Shown piece after piece: positions 1-9,300 of a stretch of 64,000 nt of DNA (its first letter is position 1; every line of letters starts with the position of its first letter). This DNA is from SZAS-7 sp964514655 (GTDB taxonomy: Bacteria; Chlamydiota; Chlamydiia; Chlamydiales; FEN-1388), in assembly GCA_964514655.1 (NCBI GenBank), contig CAZEQY010000002.1, positions 124,001 to 188,000 of the forward strand, in the 5' to 3' direction. The position numbers and the translations under genes were made by a program. The notes below the pieces were generated by a model. That model made no database searches. It worked only from the letters and a program-made list of their open reading frames with translations, and was not told where the DNA came from.

Positions 1-2276
1 TTACTGAACTACACACCAATATGATTGTACAATTAGTGGAATCGGAGGCACGTGCAGGCAGATGCGGCTTACTGCTTCACATCGTAGGAGAAAAACAATT
101 TAGCAACTTACTTCCACAAGACAGGGTATATACCCTGCTTGCAGAAGCAGAGAATCTACGCACCGGTAATAGGTTTGATGTTGGTAGCCAGGAAGGGCGC
201 AAAAACCTTCTTATACAGCTTGCAGCCAATCACCTTCCACAACTCCTTGATAAGCAAGAACACCTAGAGCTCTACAAAAATGTGGGTGATGTTATGCCGC
301 TTTTACGCTCTGGGATCAATCATACGGAAGCTGTTTACAACGAGCTAGCAAAAAATCGGCCCATACAAGATTCTGGTCAATTTGCCCTCCTCTGCGACTG
401 TATGTATGCCCACCCAGAGGCTTTAGTTTCGCTATTAGAAAAAGGAAAACCTATTCTGCATAAAATGTACAGGGAGCAGTTTTTGAATTTAGTGTTACAG
501 ATTGTACCTTCACAAATACCTGTAGCGATTCAAGAAGTATTGCTTGATCGCACAAGTGATGCGTGCACAAAATTTGCCTGCCGAGCTATGGGTGTAGACT
601 GCAATGCTGTTATTACACATTGGTCTGAATTTGCCCCTAGATCAACCCAAGGTTGCCTCCAGGTACTTATGCTTGCACTTACCCAGCCTCATGCAGCATT
701 AGAAAACCTCTTGCATAGCACAGAAAAAGAGATGATGACCCTTCCAGAAGAGATGCAGGATGCAATCATGTTTTTTGCGGGATTGAGAGACAACCAAGAT
801 TGTGAAGAGTGTTTAGACCAAATTGAATCGTACTGCAAACAGCATCTTTCCAAGCTCGACATCGCCGAAGCTGTGGCCCACATAAGAAGTTTAGAAAAGG
901 ACTCCATCGCCCAGATAAATGCCCTACGGGCACTTCTTTATATGACAGGCAGCCTATACGTTAATCAAGCTACTCCTAGTCAAATTGAATGGATTAACAA
1001 AAGACAATTTGCCCTGCGATGTATCGCATATCCAAACCAAAGAGCACGCTTTGCAATGATAGAGAGTCTGTTAACACAAGTTGCCGATGATAAAGCATTT
1101 GAGGCTATGAGAATAGTGTGCGCCCAAAAAGGGCTACTCCCACTAGCCCCGTTACTTGCCCCTATTCTTATGCATGATGAGACCACTTTAAATACTATGA
1201 GAAATAGAATTGCAAAATGTGTAGGAGGGCAGACAGAGCTGTATACAAGCCTCATTACCGCCCTACAAGCACTCAATGAATCGGCACTTCTTACTCGCGA
1301 GCAAAAGTATGACCTTCTCACCCAGATCTTTCCTGATGACAAGCAGACCAAAGAACAGATTGAGAAGGCAGTAGGCATGCTTCAAACCATGTTGCGGGGG
1401 ATAAGCGCACAAAGGCTTCTGAGAGTGGATTTTAAAGATGTAACTATTCAAGCCATTCTTCAAGATGGAATTATGGAAGCTGTCCCCCTCGATCCTGAGC
1501 GCAAAGTCGTGCAGCTGTCCGAACGTTTTAGTCAAAGATTTCCCATACCTGACCCACTTTTACGCTATGCTGCAGGATTGAAACACTCAATCTATCAGGA
1601 GTCATGCACACTGCTTGGAAAATTCGTAACTGGCGTGATTTTGGGAAGTTACCCGCTAGAGCGCTACCTTACGGACACAAACCCACACCTTGAGAAAGTT
1701 TTTGCAGGCAATCCCAAGCTTGCTATTGCTTGGAGTCGGCAAGACGAGGTGATGGCATCTGATTTAGATAAAACTTGCCGCCTGAAGGATGCAAGAGTAC
1801 TTGATACCGATAATTACATGCGCGTGCTTACCTGTGGAGACGTTGGAAACAGCTGCCAAGCAACTGATCAATCTCCTGATACCAACCACTGCTTAACCAA
1901 CTACATGATGGACGGCAAGGTGCGCATGCTAATGATCGTAAACGGTGAGGGAACAGCTATCTCTCGAGCTGTGATGAGAATACTCTATGATGAACAAGCA
2001 AACAAACCCGTGCTGCAACTTGATCGCTGCTACGGAGAAAGAGACCCAGCATCTAGAGAGCTCCTTCTCAAGATGGCCATACGCCGCGCCGAAAAACTAG
2101 GCCTTGATCTTGTTTCAGTAGAAGACTATCCATCACAAGGTGATGAATACAACGGCACGGTTAAAAGCCTATTTAGCCCTGGGGCTGAATATGTCGATGC
2201 CTGCGGCGGTATAGTGTCACATAGCACATGGAGCATACACGCCCCAACACTACTTTTTTCCCCAGCCACCAAGTAA
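1..2276 (+). CDS. Large protein of unknown function, 5' end outside the window
   Basis: The reading frame is open to the first base of the window, so the gene probably starts upstream; the first internal ATG is at 21 and gives 751 residues. Roughly the first 500 residues are helical and Leu/Ala-rich without a recognisable repeat. The last ~170 residues form a distinct domain rich in Cys, with the pattern TCGDVGNSCQ, then NHCL.NYMMDGKVRML, then AISRAVMRILYDE and VLQLDRCYG. From memory, a similar C-terminal module occurs in very large proteins of environmental chlamydiae, but I cannot name its function. The last part (strand, then LLLKMAIRRAEKLGLDL helix) faintly resembles an acetyltransferase fold; this is inference only. 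It ends 21 bases before the convergent kinase-like gene. No signal peptide can be judged because the start is missing. Confidence 0.75.
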   Translation, partial: TELHTNMIVQLVESEARAGRCGLLLHIVGEKQFSNLLPQDRVYTLLAEAENLRTGNRFDVGSQEGRKNLLIQLAANHLPQLLDKQEHLELYKNVGDVMPLLRSGINHTEAVYNELAKNRPIQDSGQFALLCDCMYAHPEALVSLLEKGKPILHKMYREQFLNLVLQIVPSQIPVAIQEVLLDRTSDACTKFACRAMGVDCNAVITHWSEFAPRSTQGCLQVLMLALTQPHAALENLLHSTEKEMMTLPEEMQDAIMFFAGLRDNQDCEECLDQIESYCKQHLSKLDIAEAVAHIRSLEKDSIAQINALRALLYMTGSLYVNQATPSQIEWINKRQFALRCIAYPNQRARFAMIESLLTQVADDKAFEAMRIVCAQKGLLPLAPLLAPILMHDETTLNTMRNRIAKCVGGQTELYTSLITALQALNESALLTREQKYDLLTQIFPDDKQTKEQIEKAVGMLQTMLRGISAQRLLRVDFKDVTIQAILQDGIMEAVPLDPERKVVQLSERFSQRFPIPDPLLRYAAGLKHSIYQESCTLLGKFVTGVILGSYPLERYLTDTNPHLEKVFAGNPKLAIAWSRQDEVMASDLDKTCRLKDARVLDTDNYMRVLTCGDVGNSCQATDQSPDTNHCLTNYMMDGKVRMLMIVNGEGTAISRAVMRILYDEQANKPVLQLDRCYGERDPASRELLLKMAIRRAEKLGLDLVSVEDYPSQGDEYNGTVKSLFSPGAEYVDACGGIVSHSTWSIHAPTLLFSPATK

Positions 2277-2297
2277 AGAAGCTGGCAAATCAAGCAA

Positions 2298-3764
2298 TCA
2301 GACAATGAGAATTATTTTCGATATATCATCCCATGTAGCTCGTTTTTCTGGTTTTGGGTGGAGCATCCAGTAGATGAGAGCAGATAGGGTAGAGTTGCTA
2401 TCGAGCGTTAGGGCGGATTGCAGCTTTGCTTTTGCTTCATCGGCATCTTTCTCTAACGACTGCTTTTTATCGATGACCGAATAGCCATTTTTTCTTTCCC
2501 ACGGCAACCATTTTGATTCTATAAGGATGTATAACAAGCAGCCAAGGGAATATATAGCTTGAGGCTCCCAAGAGCCTGTGCAGTTTTCTGCGTAGCGCTC
2601 TGGTGCAAGGTAGAGCTCATTCGAAAGCCTATCAGGACAGCCTTGCCAGATGACATCTCTAACTGCACTTCGCATGTCGCAAAATTGCACCTTACCCTCA
2701 GATGTGATGAGTATGTTTTCTGCTGTTATTTCTCTATGTATGATACCTTTTTTCCGAAGGATAGCTACCGCCTTGATAATCTTGTAGGCAGCATCAACTT
2801 TGTCCTCAACAGTAAGCATAGGGGGCTCTTCATATAGTGTTAAGAGCTTGTCGGGCTTTTGTGCAAATGAAAGTGCAAGAAGACGCTTTGCAACAACCTG
2901 TTTTGGAGCCAAAAGCTCCTGCAAAGCTCGTTCTTTTCTTGCACCTGTCTTATAGATATGTGCTTTATTGCTAGAAAATGCGTACAGAGATACATCATGC
3001 CAACAGCCATCTTCTTTCTTAAGCACCTTTACAGGCCTTCCATGCTTATGCATCCACTCATGATGGTTGTCTTCATCTTTGTTCTTCTTTGGCAAAAATA
3101 TAATATGATTTCCCAAATAGATGATCTTATGAGCAAGCTTAAATCGCTTTCGAGAAATATAGGCATTCTGCACACAGCCCTTAAACAGCTCTTCGACGAT
3201 ATTGCCAATTTCTTCAGGCTTTCTTTCTATAAGGTTAATAGGAATTGAAGCTTTAGAATCGGGTGTAAAGGCATATAGTAGGGCATCATGATTCTCTTCA
3301 CAAATTTGGCGAAGCCAATAGATTGCCGTATCCAGAGAAAACCGCTTTGTCTCATCAGGATGACACATCCAGCGTACAACAAAGAGTGCAGCTTCATCAT
3401 CGCGCACGAACGGATACTCGTGAAGCATCTTGTGCACAACATCCAGTTCGTCTTTTTTATAGTCCCTCTTTCTCCAGGGAGCAGTTTTGAAAAATAAAAG
3501 CTCAAAAATTGTACATCCAAGTAGCAGAACGTCTTTGGAGGCGTCGTTAGTATTTTTCAGCGGTGGGTGTAAAAATACCTTCTGCTCCTTAGTAGTGAAC
3601 ACATGCTTTAGAGTGATATCGCCCATAACCATGCCACGCTTATGTAGCTCTTGAAGCTGCAGGGCAAGTGAAAGGGCCATTTCGAGTCTTGTGTACCACG
3701 AAATACTTGGTATATTAACTAAAGGATCTAATTTTGCGGTCGTTATTGCAGGAAAAAAACTCAT
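2298..3764 (-). CDS. Tandem protein-kinase-like protein with altered catalytic motifs
   Basis: 488 residues with two kinase-like regions. The first (about 1-150) lacks an N-lobe and has MGDITLKHVF at 47-56 in the position of the HRDLKPEN loop; Asp49 is kept but the following residues are not, and no DFG follows. The second (about 200-488) has HREITAENIL at 343-352, so the catalytic Asp is Glu345 and the usual Lys two residues later is Thr; FCDM (361-364) stands where DFG is expected, and LAPER marks the APE motif. A long C-lobe with a typical kinase C-terminal HPKPEKRAT box completes it. Eukaryotic-like kinases are known effectors of intracellular bacteria; here both units look weakened, so a binding (pseudokinase) role is plausible. 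A hairpin lies right before the start codon and no clear ribosome-binding site is visible. Confidence 0.75.
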   Translation of the reverse strand: MSFFPAITTAKLDPLVNIPSISWYTRLEMALSLALQLQELHKRGMVMGDITLKHVFTTKEQKVFLHPPLKNTNDASKDVLLLGCTIFELLFFKTAPWRKRDYKKDELDVVHKMLHEYPFVRDDEAALFVVRWMCHPDETKRFSLDTAIYWLRQICEENHDALLYAFTPDSKASIPINLIERKPEEIGNIVEELFKGCVQNAYISRKRFKLAHKIIYLGNHIIFLPKKNKDEDNHHEWMHKHGRPVKVLKKEDGCWHDVSLYAFSSNKAHIYKTGARKERALQELLAPKQVVAKRLLALSFAQKPDKLLTLYEEPPMLTVEDKVDAAYKIIKAVAILRKKGIIHREITAENILITSEGKVQFCDMRSAVRDVIWQGCPDRLSNELYLAPERYAENCTGSWEPQAIYSLGCLLYILIESKWLPWERKNGYSVIDKKQSLEKDADEAKAKLQSALTLDSNSTLSALIYWMLHPKPEKRATWDDISKIILIV

Positions 3765-3765
3765 A

Positions 3766-3796
3766 AATAGCAGGCAAGTATTACTTACCTGCTATT
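3766..3796. terminator. 15-bp-arm hairpin between two minus-strand genes
   Basis: AATAGCAGGCAAGTA and TACTTACCTGCTATT form a near-perfect inverted repeat with one-base loop and one G-T pair. It lies one base from the ATG of the kinase-like gene (3764) and six bases past the stop of the preceding gene (3802). It lacks a T-tract beyond the stem. It could end the upstream transcript or hide the start codon of the kinase-like gene. Confidence 0.5.
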
Positions 3797-3801
3797 AAAT
3801 T

Positions 3802-4323
3802 TCAAGCCGCTCTATGGTGAAGAAAGTACTTGTGGGTTGCACGGTTTTGTTTTGAGCGAAGGTCTTTTTTATGAGCGTGGGCAGCTTCTTTATTTTTTGG
3901 AGCCCAGGTATCACTAAAAAAGGCATGCTCAACCCTCTGTAGAGCCCATAGAATGTCTAATACTTTGCAAGAGTGCATCTCTGTGAGGTTGCCTCTTTTA
4001 TCATAGAGAATGCAGATGATTGAAGGCACTTTTAAGCATAAGCGCTGAAGCTCATTCCACTGCGAAGTATCCCAAAACTGCTCTATGATCTTGCGAGAAC
4101 AGCCCGTATTGAATGCTTCTAGCGTTTCTTCTTTTGAGCGTTTATTGTGGCTAGTTGAATCTGCTGTAATGACGTGAAAGAACTTTTCAGCAAGGCCAAC
4201 ATCTTGAGTTGCGGCGTGTACTATAGGCGTGACTTCTAAAGTTGCCTCGTTAGAGGTGTGAGTGAGAGTTACGATAAATGCTGATGTCGAAACGAGTATA
4301 TCGGTCATTTTAACAAAGCTCAT
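3802..4323 (-). CDS. Hypothetical protein
   Basis: 173 residues from the ATG at 4323, chosen because AGGAGGC lies just upstream of it; a longer frame to 4380 has no such site. No family recognised. The N-terminus MSFVKMTDILVSTSAFIVTL is mildly hydrophobic, and the C-terminal 30 residues are very basic and His-rich (AHAHKKDLRSKQNRATHKYF). There are Cys residues in the middle (SIICILYDKRGN, HSCKVLD) without a metal-binding pattern. It lies upstream, on the same strand, of the kinase-like gene. Confidence 0.6.
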   Translation of the reverse strand: MSFVKMTDILVSTSAFIVTLTHTSNEATLEVTPIVHAATQDVGLAEKFFHVITADSTSHNKRSKEETLEAFNTGCSRKIIEQFWDTSQWNELQRLCLKVPSIICILYDKRGNLTEMHSCKVLDILWALQRVEHAFFSDTWAPKNKEAAHAHKKDLRSKQNRATHKYFLHHRAA

Positions 4324-4427
4324 AATGCCTCCTAAAAAACATAACTTATTTATTTTGAATGACTTATATCTGTTAGGCATTCCTCCTTTTCACATACCCA
4401 CACCCCTATTGTGCTCCCTATACTAAT

Positions 4428-5630
4428 TTATTGCAAGGAGGGCACAATTTGCCCCTTGCGGCCCTCATAGCGCACTATTGTAACGTGTACAGCAAGCACG
4501 ATAAGCAGTATAACCACCATGATCGGATAGATCGTAGCGTCATAAAAATGGCTTGCAAGACCGACAATTAGAGCCGTGAGCAAAAGGCGTATACTCGTAA
4601 GCGCGCTTGCGCTTATTCCCTTAATGTCCGGAAAAATCTCCATACACTCCGGAAAATATAGTCCCTGCACCCAGTTAGCACCAAATGTGTAAAAGAGCAT
4701 CGGTAGCGTAAGCACATATGGGTTTACCGGAAAGCAAAATGCTGCGACAATAAACCCAATACCGCCAGCAAGGAACAAGACAGTTCCTACACGCTTGACA
4801 CCTTGAATACCAAAGCGACGTATTGCTCTACTATAGGTCAAGCTTGCAAGCACCCAAGCGCCAAGAAGCGATGCCTGAAATGCCGGTAATAGATGCTTAC
4901 TTACCCCAAATTCAATCACAAAAAGGACTGAAATACAGGATAAAAATGCCAAATACCCACCAAAAACTAGACTTACAACGCTTGTTGTCTGCCAAAAGGG
5001 AATACTTGTAAGCACTTTTCTAAAATTCGCGCCTACCTTTTTCATGTCAAAGGGTACGCGCTTTTCTTTATCAAGCGTTTCATCTAGATAGAGCAGGCAG
5101 ATAAGCAAGCTTAAAAGAACGCAAAGAGCAATGGCCAAAAAGTTTGATCTAAACCCATAGGCATAGTTTAAATAGCCACCCAAAATAGGGGCAAATGCCA
5201 TTATTATAGGCACAATAGAGTTTAGCCTGCTAACAGCAATGACGGCCTCTTCTTGCTTAAAGGCATCAAAAATAATGGCAGTGCCAAGCGTAAAGCATCC
5301 GCCGCTACCAAGACCCTGCAGCACTCTTCCCCACAGCATGACATCAAACGAGTCAGCAAATAGGGTCATGATACTACCAAGCAAAAATAGGATAAGTGCA
5401 AAAAGTAGTGGCTTTTTTCGTCCAATAGCATCTGATATTGGGCCATAAAGTGGGCCTGATATACAAATACCAATAAAGTTCCAGGTCAATAAACTCTGGA
5501 CAGTTTCTTCAGATATTGAAAAGTAGGCCATCATATCAGTAAATGTTGGCAAATAAATATCTGTTTCAATGCATGCTGCAATAAACGTAACAGTAATAAG
5601 CAGCAAATATTTCCATTCGCGCGTAAACAT
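4428..5630 (-). CDS. MFS drug efflux transporter, Bcr/CflA family
   Basis: 400 residues, the usual length of this family, with about twelve membrane segments. The N-terminal ETDIYLPTFTDM followed by WNFIGICISGPLYGPISD and AIGRKKPLL is the Bcr/CflA drug-H+ antiporter signature, including the cytoplasmic loop 2-3 motif G.xSD.xGRKP. A second conserved region is GLGSGGCFTLGTAIIFDAF in segment 4-5. It would export small toxic compounds from the cytoplasm using the proton gradient; the substrate cannot be told from sequence. It stands 142 bases after the preceding minus-strand dehydrogenase gene, with a weak hairpin between, so it may have its own promoter. Confidence 0.88.
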   Translation of the reverse strand: MFTREWKYLLLITVTFIAACIETDIYLPTFTDMMAYFSISEETVQSLLTWNFIGICISGPLYGPISDAIGRKKPLLFALILFLLGSIMTLFADSFDVMLWGRVLQGLGSGGCFTLGTAIIFDAFKQEEAVIAVSRLNSIVPIIMAFAPILGGYLNYAYGFRSNFLAIALCVLLSLLICLLYLDETLDKEKRVPFDMKKVGANFRKVLTSIPFWQTTSVVSLVFGGYLAFLSCISVLFVIEFGVSKHLLPAFQASLLGAWVLASLTYSRAIRRFGIQGVKRVGTVLFLAGGIGFIVAAFCFPVNPYVLTLPMLFYTFGANWVQGLYFPECMEIFPDIKGISASALTSIRLLLTALIVGLASHFYDATIYPIMVVILLIVLAVHVTIVRYEGRKGQIVPSLQ

Positions 5631-5673
5631 AAAAATCCTTAAAAATGAAACTATAACAGCTAAGTAAAATAAG

Positions 5674-5689
5674 ACTAGCTAAAGCTAGT
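5674..5689 (-). terminator. Weak hairpin between dehydrogenase and transporter genes
   Basis: ACTAGCTAAAGCTAGT is a short palindrome. Read on the minus strand it follows the dehydrogenase gene and is trailed by an AT-rich stretch (CTTATTTTAC), which would make a weak intrinsic terminator. The stem is only seven pairs. Confidence 0.35.
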
Positions 5690-5772
5690 TAGGGGAAAAT
5701 ATTTTGACAGTGGTGATCATCGTGGACACCTCAAATTGATGAATTAGCACTACTTTATCAAAACTACTTTTT

Positions 5773-8592
5773 TTATGCAAATAAATTTTCAGCTAATAGT
5801 TCTACAAAGTGTAGCGGCTTATAGATAGTGCCATCTTCAATTTGGCTGCGACAGGAGTTGCCACTTGCAACAATAATCGCATCTTTGTCTTGCGATCTAA
5901 GGAATGGAAAGAGCACAAGCTCGCCAATTTTTTTAGAAAAATGAGAATGTTCTTTTTCGTAGCCAAAGGAACCGGCCATGCCACAGCAGCCAGAGGGGAT
6001 TTCTACTGCATGAGGTGCACACGTTGCTTGCAAAAGCAGAAGTTCATTTTTTGTTCCAAAGAGGGCTTTTTGATGGCAATGGCCATGGACAAAAACCTTT
6101 TTCTGAACAGTCTGCAGACGTGTTTTTAACTGTTCCTTATGCTCAAGTAAAAACTGATCAAGAGGCTTTATGGCCTTCATCACAAGCTCTACCTTGTCAT
6201 GTGCAAGGCCAAAGTCGCGTATTTCATCTACCAGCACCGAAACGCAACTTGGCTCAATGCCAACAATAGGCAGGCCCTGTAGGGCAAAAGGGTAGAGGGT
6301 ATCAACAAGCTTTGCAAGCTTTGCCTTTGCCTCAGGCAAGAAGCCCTTGCTGATTAAAGGCCGCCCACAGCACTGCCAAGATGGCACAAATACCTTGTAT
6401 CCAAGTGCCTCAAGTACTTTCAATGCGCTGAGACCTATCTCAGGAGACAAAAACTCTGTAAAACTATCAGCAAAAAGAACAACATCTACTTGATCAGGGT
6501 TAGAAACAAAGCTTGAAAAAGGCTTTTGAGCCAGTTTTGGCAATTTTCTATCTGAAGCTATGCCAAACCTTGTCAAGAGCTTGCTACCCATAAAGAAATT
6601 TGCTAACCACGAGACCTTTGATGCCCAAGAAAATATATCCGTAATATGTGCAAATACCTTGTCACGAAGTGTTGACCCCTTTTTTTTGTGCACATGGTAG
6701 AGGTATTCGCTCTTCATCTTTGCCATATCAATCTGTGAGGGGCATTCGGTCTTGCAGCCTTTACACTGTATGCAAAGATCCATTACCTTATGAAAATCTT
6801 CATCATACATGTCATGTATATGGCCATGTATAAGGCCTCTTAGGGCGTTAGCTCTAGCTCGCGTAGAATCTCTTTCATCATGCGTTACCTGAAAGGATGG
6901 ACACATGACTCCCTCTTTTTTACGACACTGCCCATTGCCATTACAAAGATCTACAGCAAGTTGAAAGCCGCCTTCTCGCGAAAAGTCAAAGTATGTGGAA
7001 AAGTCTTTTATAGCTGTTGTAGGGGAGAGCTTGAGGTTTTGCAGCAGCCCTTGAGGCGTTTCTGTCCCGCTTGCAACGATTTTGCCTGGGTTCATAAGGC
7101 CATATGGGTCAAAGGCGCGCTTAAGCTGACTAAAGGCCTCATAGAGCCTTGGACCAAACATCTTTGGATTTGTCCACGACCTCACGCGCCCATCGCCATG
7201 CTCGTCTGAATAGACGCCGCCATACTCAAGTAAAAGATCCATCACGGCATCAGCAAGCTGCTGCATAACAGCAAGCTCATCGGGCTTTCGTAAATCGATA
7301 TAGGGGCGTACATGTAAGCAGCCTGCGCCAATATGTCCATAAATCCCAACTTCTTTATTGGAGGCTGCAAGTAGGTGATCAAGTTTTGCAACAAATGGGG
7401 CAACATATTCCGGAGGTACTGCCACATCTTCGATAAAGGCAATAGCGCGACTGTAGCTACGCTTTGATAATAGAAGGCCAAGGCCTGCTTTTCTGAGGTC
7501 CCATACATATTTTACAGCTTGAGGATCGGTAATTTCTTTTGCAAAAAGCACTTTGGGGTGGTTGTTTAGAGCCTGACATAGCCTTTGAACGTTTGCTCGA
7601 TCATCAAACTCCCACATCACAAGCGTATCGACATCTTTATCTAGCCAGTCAAGCTTTGAGCGCATCGAGGGACTTGAGCGACCTGCCGTAATAATTTTAT
7701 TGTCTATCATCTCCACTACGGAAGGTTGAAGAATGAGCCATTCGTAGGACGATGTAAGGGCGCTTTCCAAATCTTTATAGCCAACTACTACAAGGGTTGT
7801 CGCCTTTGGCAGCGGGCTAAGAGCAACAGTAATTTCAGATATAAAGCCCAAGGTACCTTCTGAGCCACAAATTAGCGCTGCTACATTTATAGAATTTTGG
7901 TCAATCAGTGCATCAAGGCTATAGCCGGATGCTCTACGGGCAAGTTTGGGAAAGTCTTTAGCAATATCATCAGCAAACTCTTTACGAATATGCTCTAAGT
8001 GGCGGTAGATTTTGCCTTCTGTACCTCTAGCTTTTAGCTTTTCTTTCCATGTCTCTTTATCGATCTTTGAAAAGCGCACAACCTCGCCATTTGCAAGGAT
8101 AAGCTCAACTTCAAGGACGTGATCCTGCATCTTGCCGACTTGTAAAGAATTTGAGCCTGCAGCATTTGAAGCCACCATGCCGCCAATTGTTGCTCTATTG
8201 CTTGTGGATATTTCCGGGGCAAAGTATAGGCCGTGAGGGGCTACAAGTTCGTTAAGCCTATCCGGAACAACGCCAGGCTGCACAACAGCAAAACGTTTTG
8301 CTAAATCTACTTCCACAACGCGGTTTAAGTGCTGTGATGTATCTACAACAAGTCCGCGCCCCAAACAGCCACCGGCAATACCCGTTGCTGCACCTCGTGG
8401 AATTACGGCTACTGCATACTGCGAACAAAGCTCAATAGCGCGCACAAGCTCACTTTTAGAGCGCGGTATACATACAGCAAGTGGCTCTACTTCATAAATA
8501 GAGGCATCTGAGCTATATAAGCGCTTTGAAACAGTGTCAGAGCGCACTTCGCTCTTTAGCTCATGGCGCAAAATTTGTAAAAATCGTTCCAT
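5773..8592 (-). CDS. FAD-linked oxidase / Fe-S dehydrogenase (YdiJ-like)
   Basis: 939 residues. Residues ~40-210 are an FAD-binding type 4 (PCMH) domain (VIPRGAATGIAGGCLGRG); ~260-520 the FAD-oxidase C-terminal domain ending in DPYGLMNPGKI. Cys groups follow: CNGNGQCRKKEGVMCPSF and CIQCKGCKTECPS, as in paired 4Fe-4S clusters. The C-terminal part has CCG-type motifs: QCCGRPLIS, HGHCHQKALFG and CCGMAGSFGYEKEH. This single-chain fusion of a D-lactate/glycolate-dehydrogenase-like flavoprotein with a GlpC-like heterodisulfide module is the YdiJ architecture. It most likely oxidises a D-2-hydroxy acid (D-lactate or D-2-hydroxyglutarate) and passes electrons to quinone; the exact substrate is not readable. 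It has no signal peptide or obvious membrane helix. Confidence 0.88.
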   Translation of the reverse strand: MERFLQILRHELKSEVRSDTVSKRLYSSDASIYEVEPLAVCIPRSKSELVRAIELCSQYAVAVIPRGAATGIAGGCLGRGLVVDTSQHLNRVVEVDLAKRFAVVQPGVVPDRLNELVAPHGLYFAPEISTSNRATIGGMVASNAAGSNSLQVGKMQDHVLEVELILANGEVVRFSKIDKETWKEKLKARGTEGKIYRHLEHIRKEFADDIAKDFPKLARRASGYSLDALIDQNSINVAALICGSEGTLGFISEITVALSPLPKATTLVVVGYKDLESALTSSYEWLILQPSVVEMIDNKIITAGRSSPSMRSKLDWLDKDVDTLVMWEFDDRANVQRLCQALNNHPKVLFAKEITDPQAVKYVWDLRKAGLGLLLSKRSYSRAIAFIEDVAVPPEYVAPFVAKLDHLLAASNKEVGIYGHIGAGCLHVRPYIDLRKPDELAVMQQLADAVMDLLLEYGGVYSDEHGDGRVRSWTNPKMFGPRLYEAFSQLKRAFDPYGLMNPGKIVASGTETPQGLLQNLKLSPTTAIKDFSTYFDFSREGGFQLAVDLCNGNGQCRKKEGVMCPSFQVTHDERDSTRARANALRGLIHGHIHDMYDEDFHKVMDLCIQCKGCKTECPSQIDMAKMKSEYLYHVHKKKGSTLRDKVFAHITDIFSWASKVSWLANFFMGSKLLTRFGIASDRKLPKLAQKPFSSFVSNPDQVDVVLFADSFTEFLSPEIGLSALKVLEALGYKVFVPSWQCCGRPLISKGFLPEAKAKLAKLVDTLYPFALQGLPIVGIEPSCVSVLVDEIRDFGLAHDKVELVMKAIKPLDQFLLEHKEQLKTRLQTVQKKVFVHGHCHQKALFGTKNELLLLQATCAPHAVEIPSGCCGMAGSFGYEKEHSHFSKKIGELVLFPFLRSQDKDAIIVASGNSCRSQIEDGTIYKPLHFVELLAENLFA

Positions 8593-8697
8593 GCGCCAAC
8601 ATATACCAGCAATCTGTAGCAGTATTCAATTTATATTTACAAAAAATCAGCAACCTCTGCAAGATGGTTACACAATTTACGTAATATAAGGACTTTT

Positions 8698-9300
8698 ATG
8701 AGTACAGCAAAGCTGGTTGCAAATAATTTGATTTTTGGTCTACCTCTAGCAGCAATTGAAAGCACTCAAAACCTCATATATACAGCCGTTGGTGTAGCAG
8801 CCTCTATCGTATCTGCTATAACTTGCTCAAAATTTAAGAAATGCAATAGCTGGGCTACATATACCGAACACTCTAGCCAGATTCTCGCACCGCTACATAG
8901 ACAGGTTATTAAGGTCCTAAGGCCTAATGACTGGATGAAAGGACATTGCTATTCTTATGAGGAAAATGGAATTATCTCAAACAAGGTCCTCTTTAGTTTT
9001 ACAGTAGACTACTTATTGCGATGCGGCAATTCAGAAAACACCTATGTCCGTGAGATAGGTACGAGGCTCTGCTTTGCTGTAAAAGCCGTAGCAGCTGTTG
9101 TGACAAAAGTTTTTGATATCACGCTAGGGGTACTTGCAGGAGGGCTTTCTATTATTCCTCTTTTTGCCCGCTCAGATGCTATCAACCAATTTGCTCATGA
9201 GCAACTACAGGCGACTGACCTTGCAAATACCTTTTGCCGCTGCTTAAGAGGCATCACAAATCCTCGCGCAATCTATCCAAGCCTAGCCTTCCGCCATTGA
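8698..9300 (+). CDS. Hypothetical protein with two hydrophobic stretches
   Basis: 200 residues, no family recognised. Hydrophobic segments lie at about 28-44 (TAVGVAASIVSAITCS) and about 126-156 (AVKAVAAVVTKVFDI to GLSIIPLF). The second is long enough to form a hairpin of two helices, a feature seen in chlamydial inclusion-membrane proteins, but the pattern is not decisive. Cys residues are frequent. The 3' end overlaps the convergent gene on the other strand by 18 bases. Confidence 0.6.
   Translation: MSTAKLVANNLIFGLPLAAIESTQNLIYTAVGVAASIVSAITCSKFKKCNSWATYTEHSSQILAPLHRQVIKVLRPNDWMKGHCYSYEENGIISNKVLFSFTVDYLLRCGNSENTYVREIGTRLCFAVKAVAAVVTKVFDITLGVLAGGLSIIPLFARSDAINQFAHEQLQATDLANTFCRCLRGITNPRAIYPSLAFRH

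Noticed and set aside
5842..7209. Several plus-strand frames opposite the Fe-S dehydrogenase
   Set aside because: All lie fully inside a well-supported gene and show no recognisable protein features.
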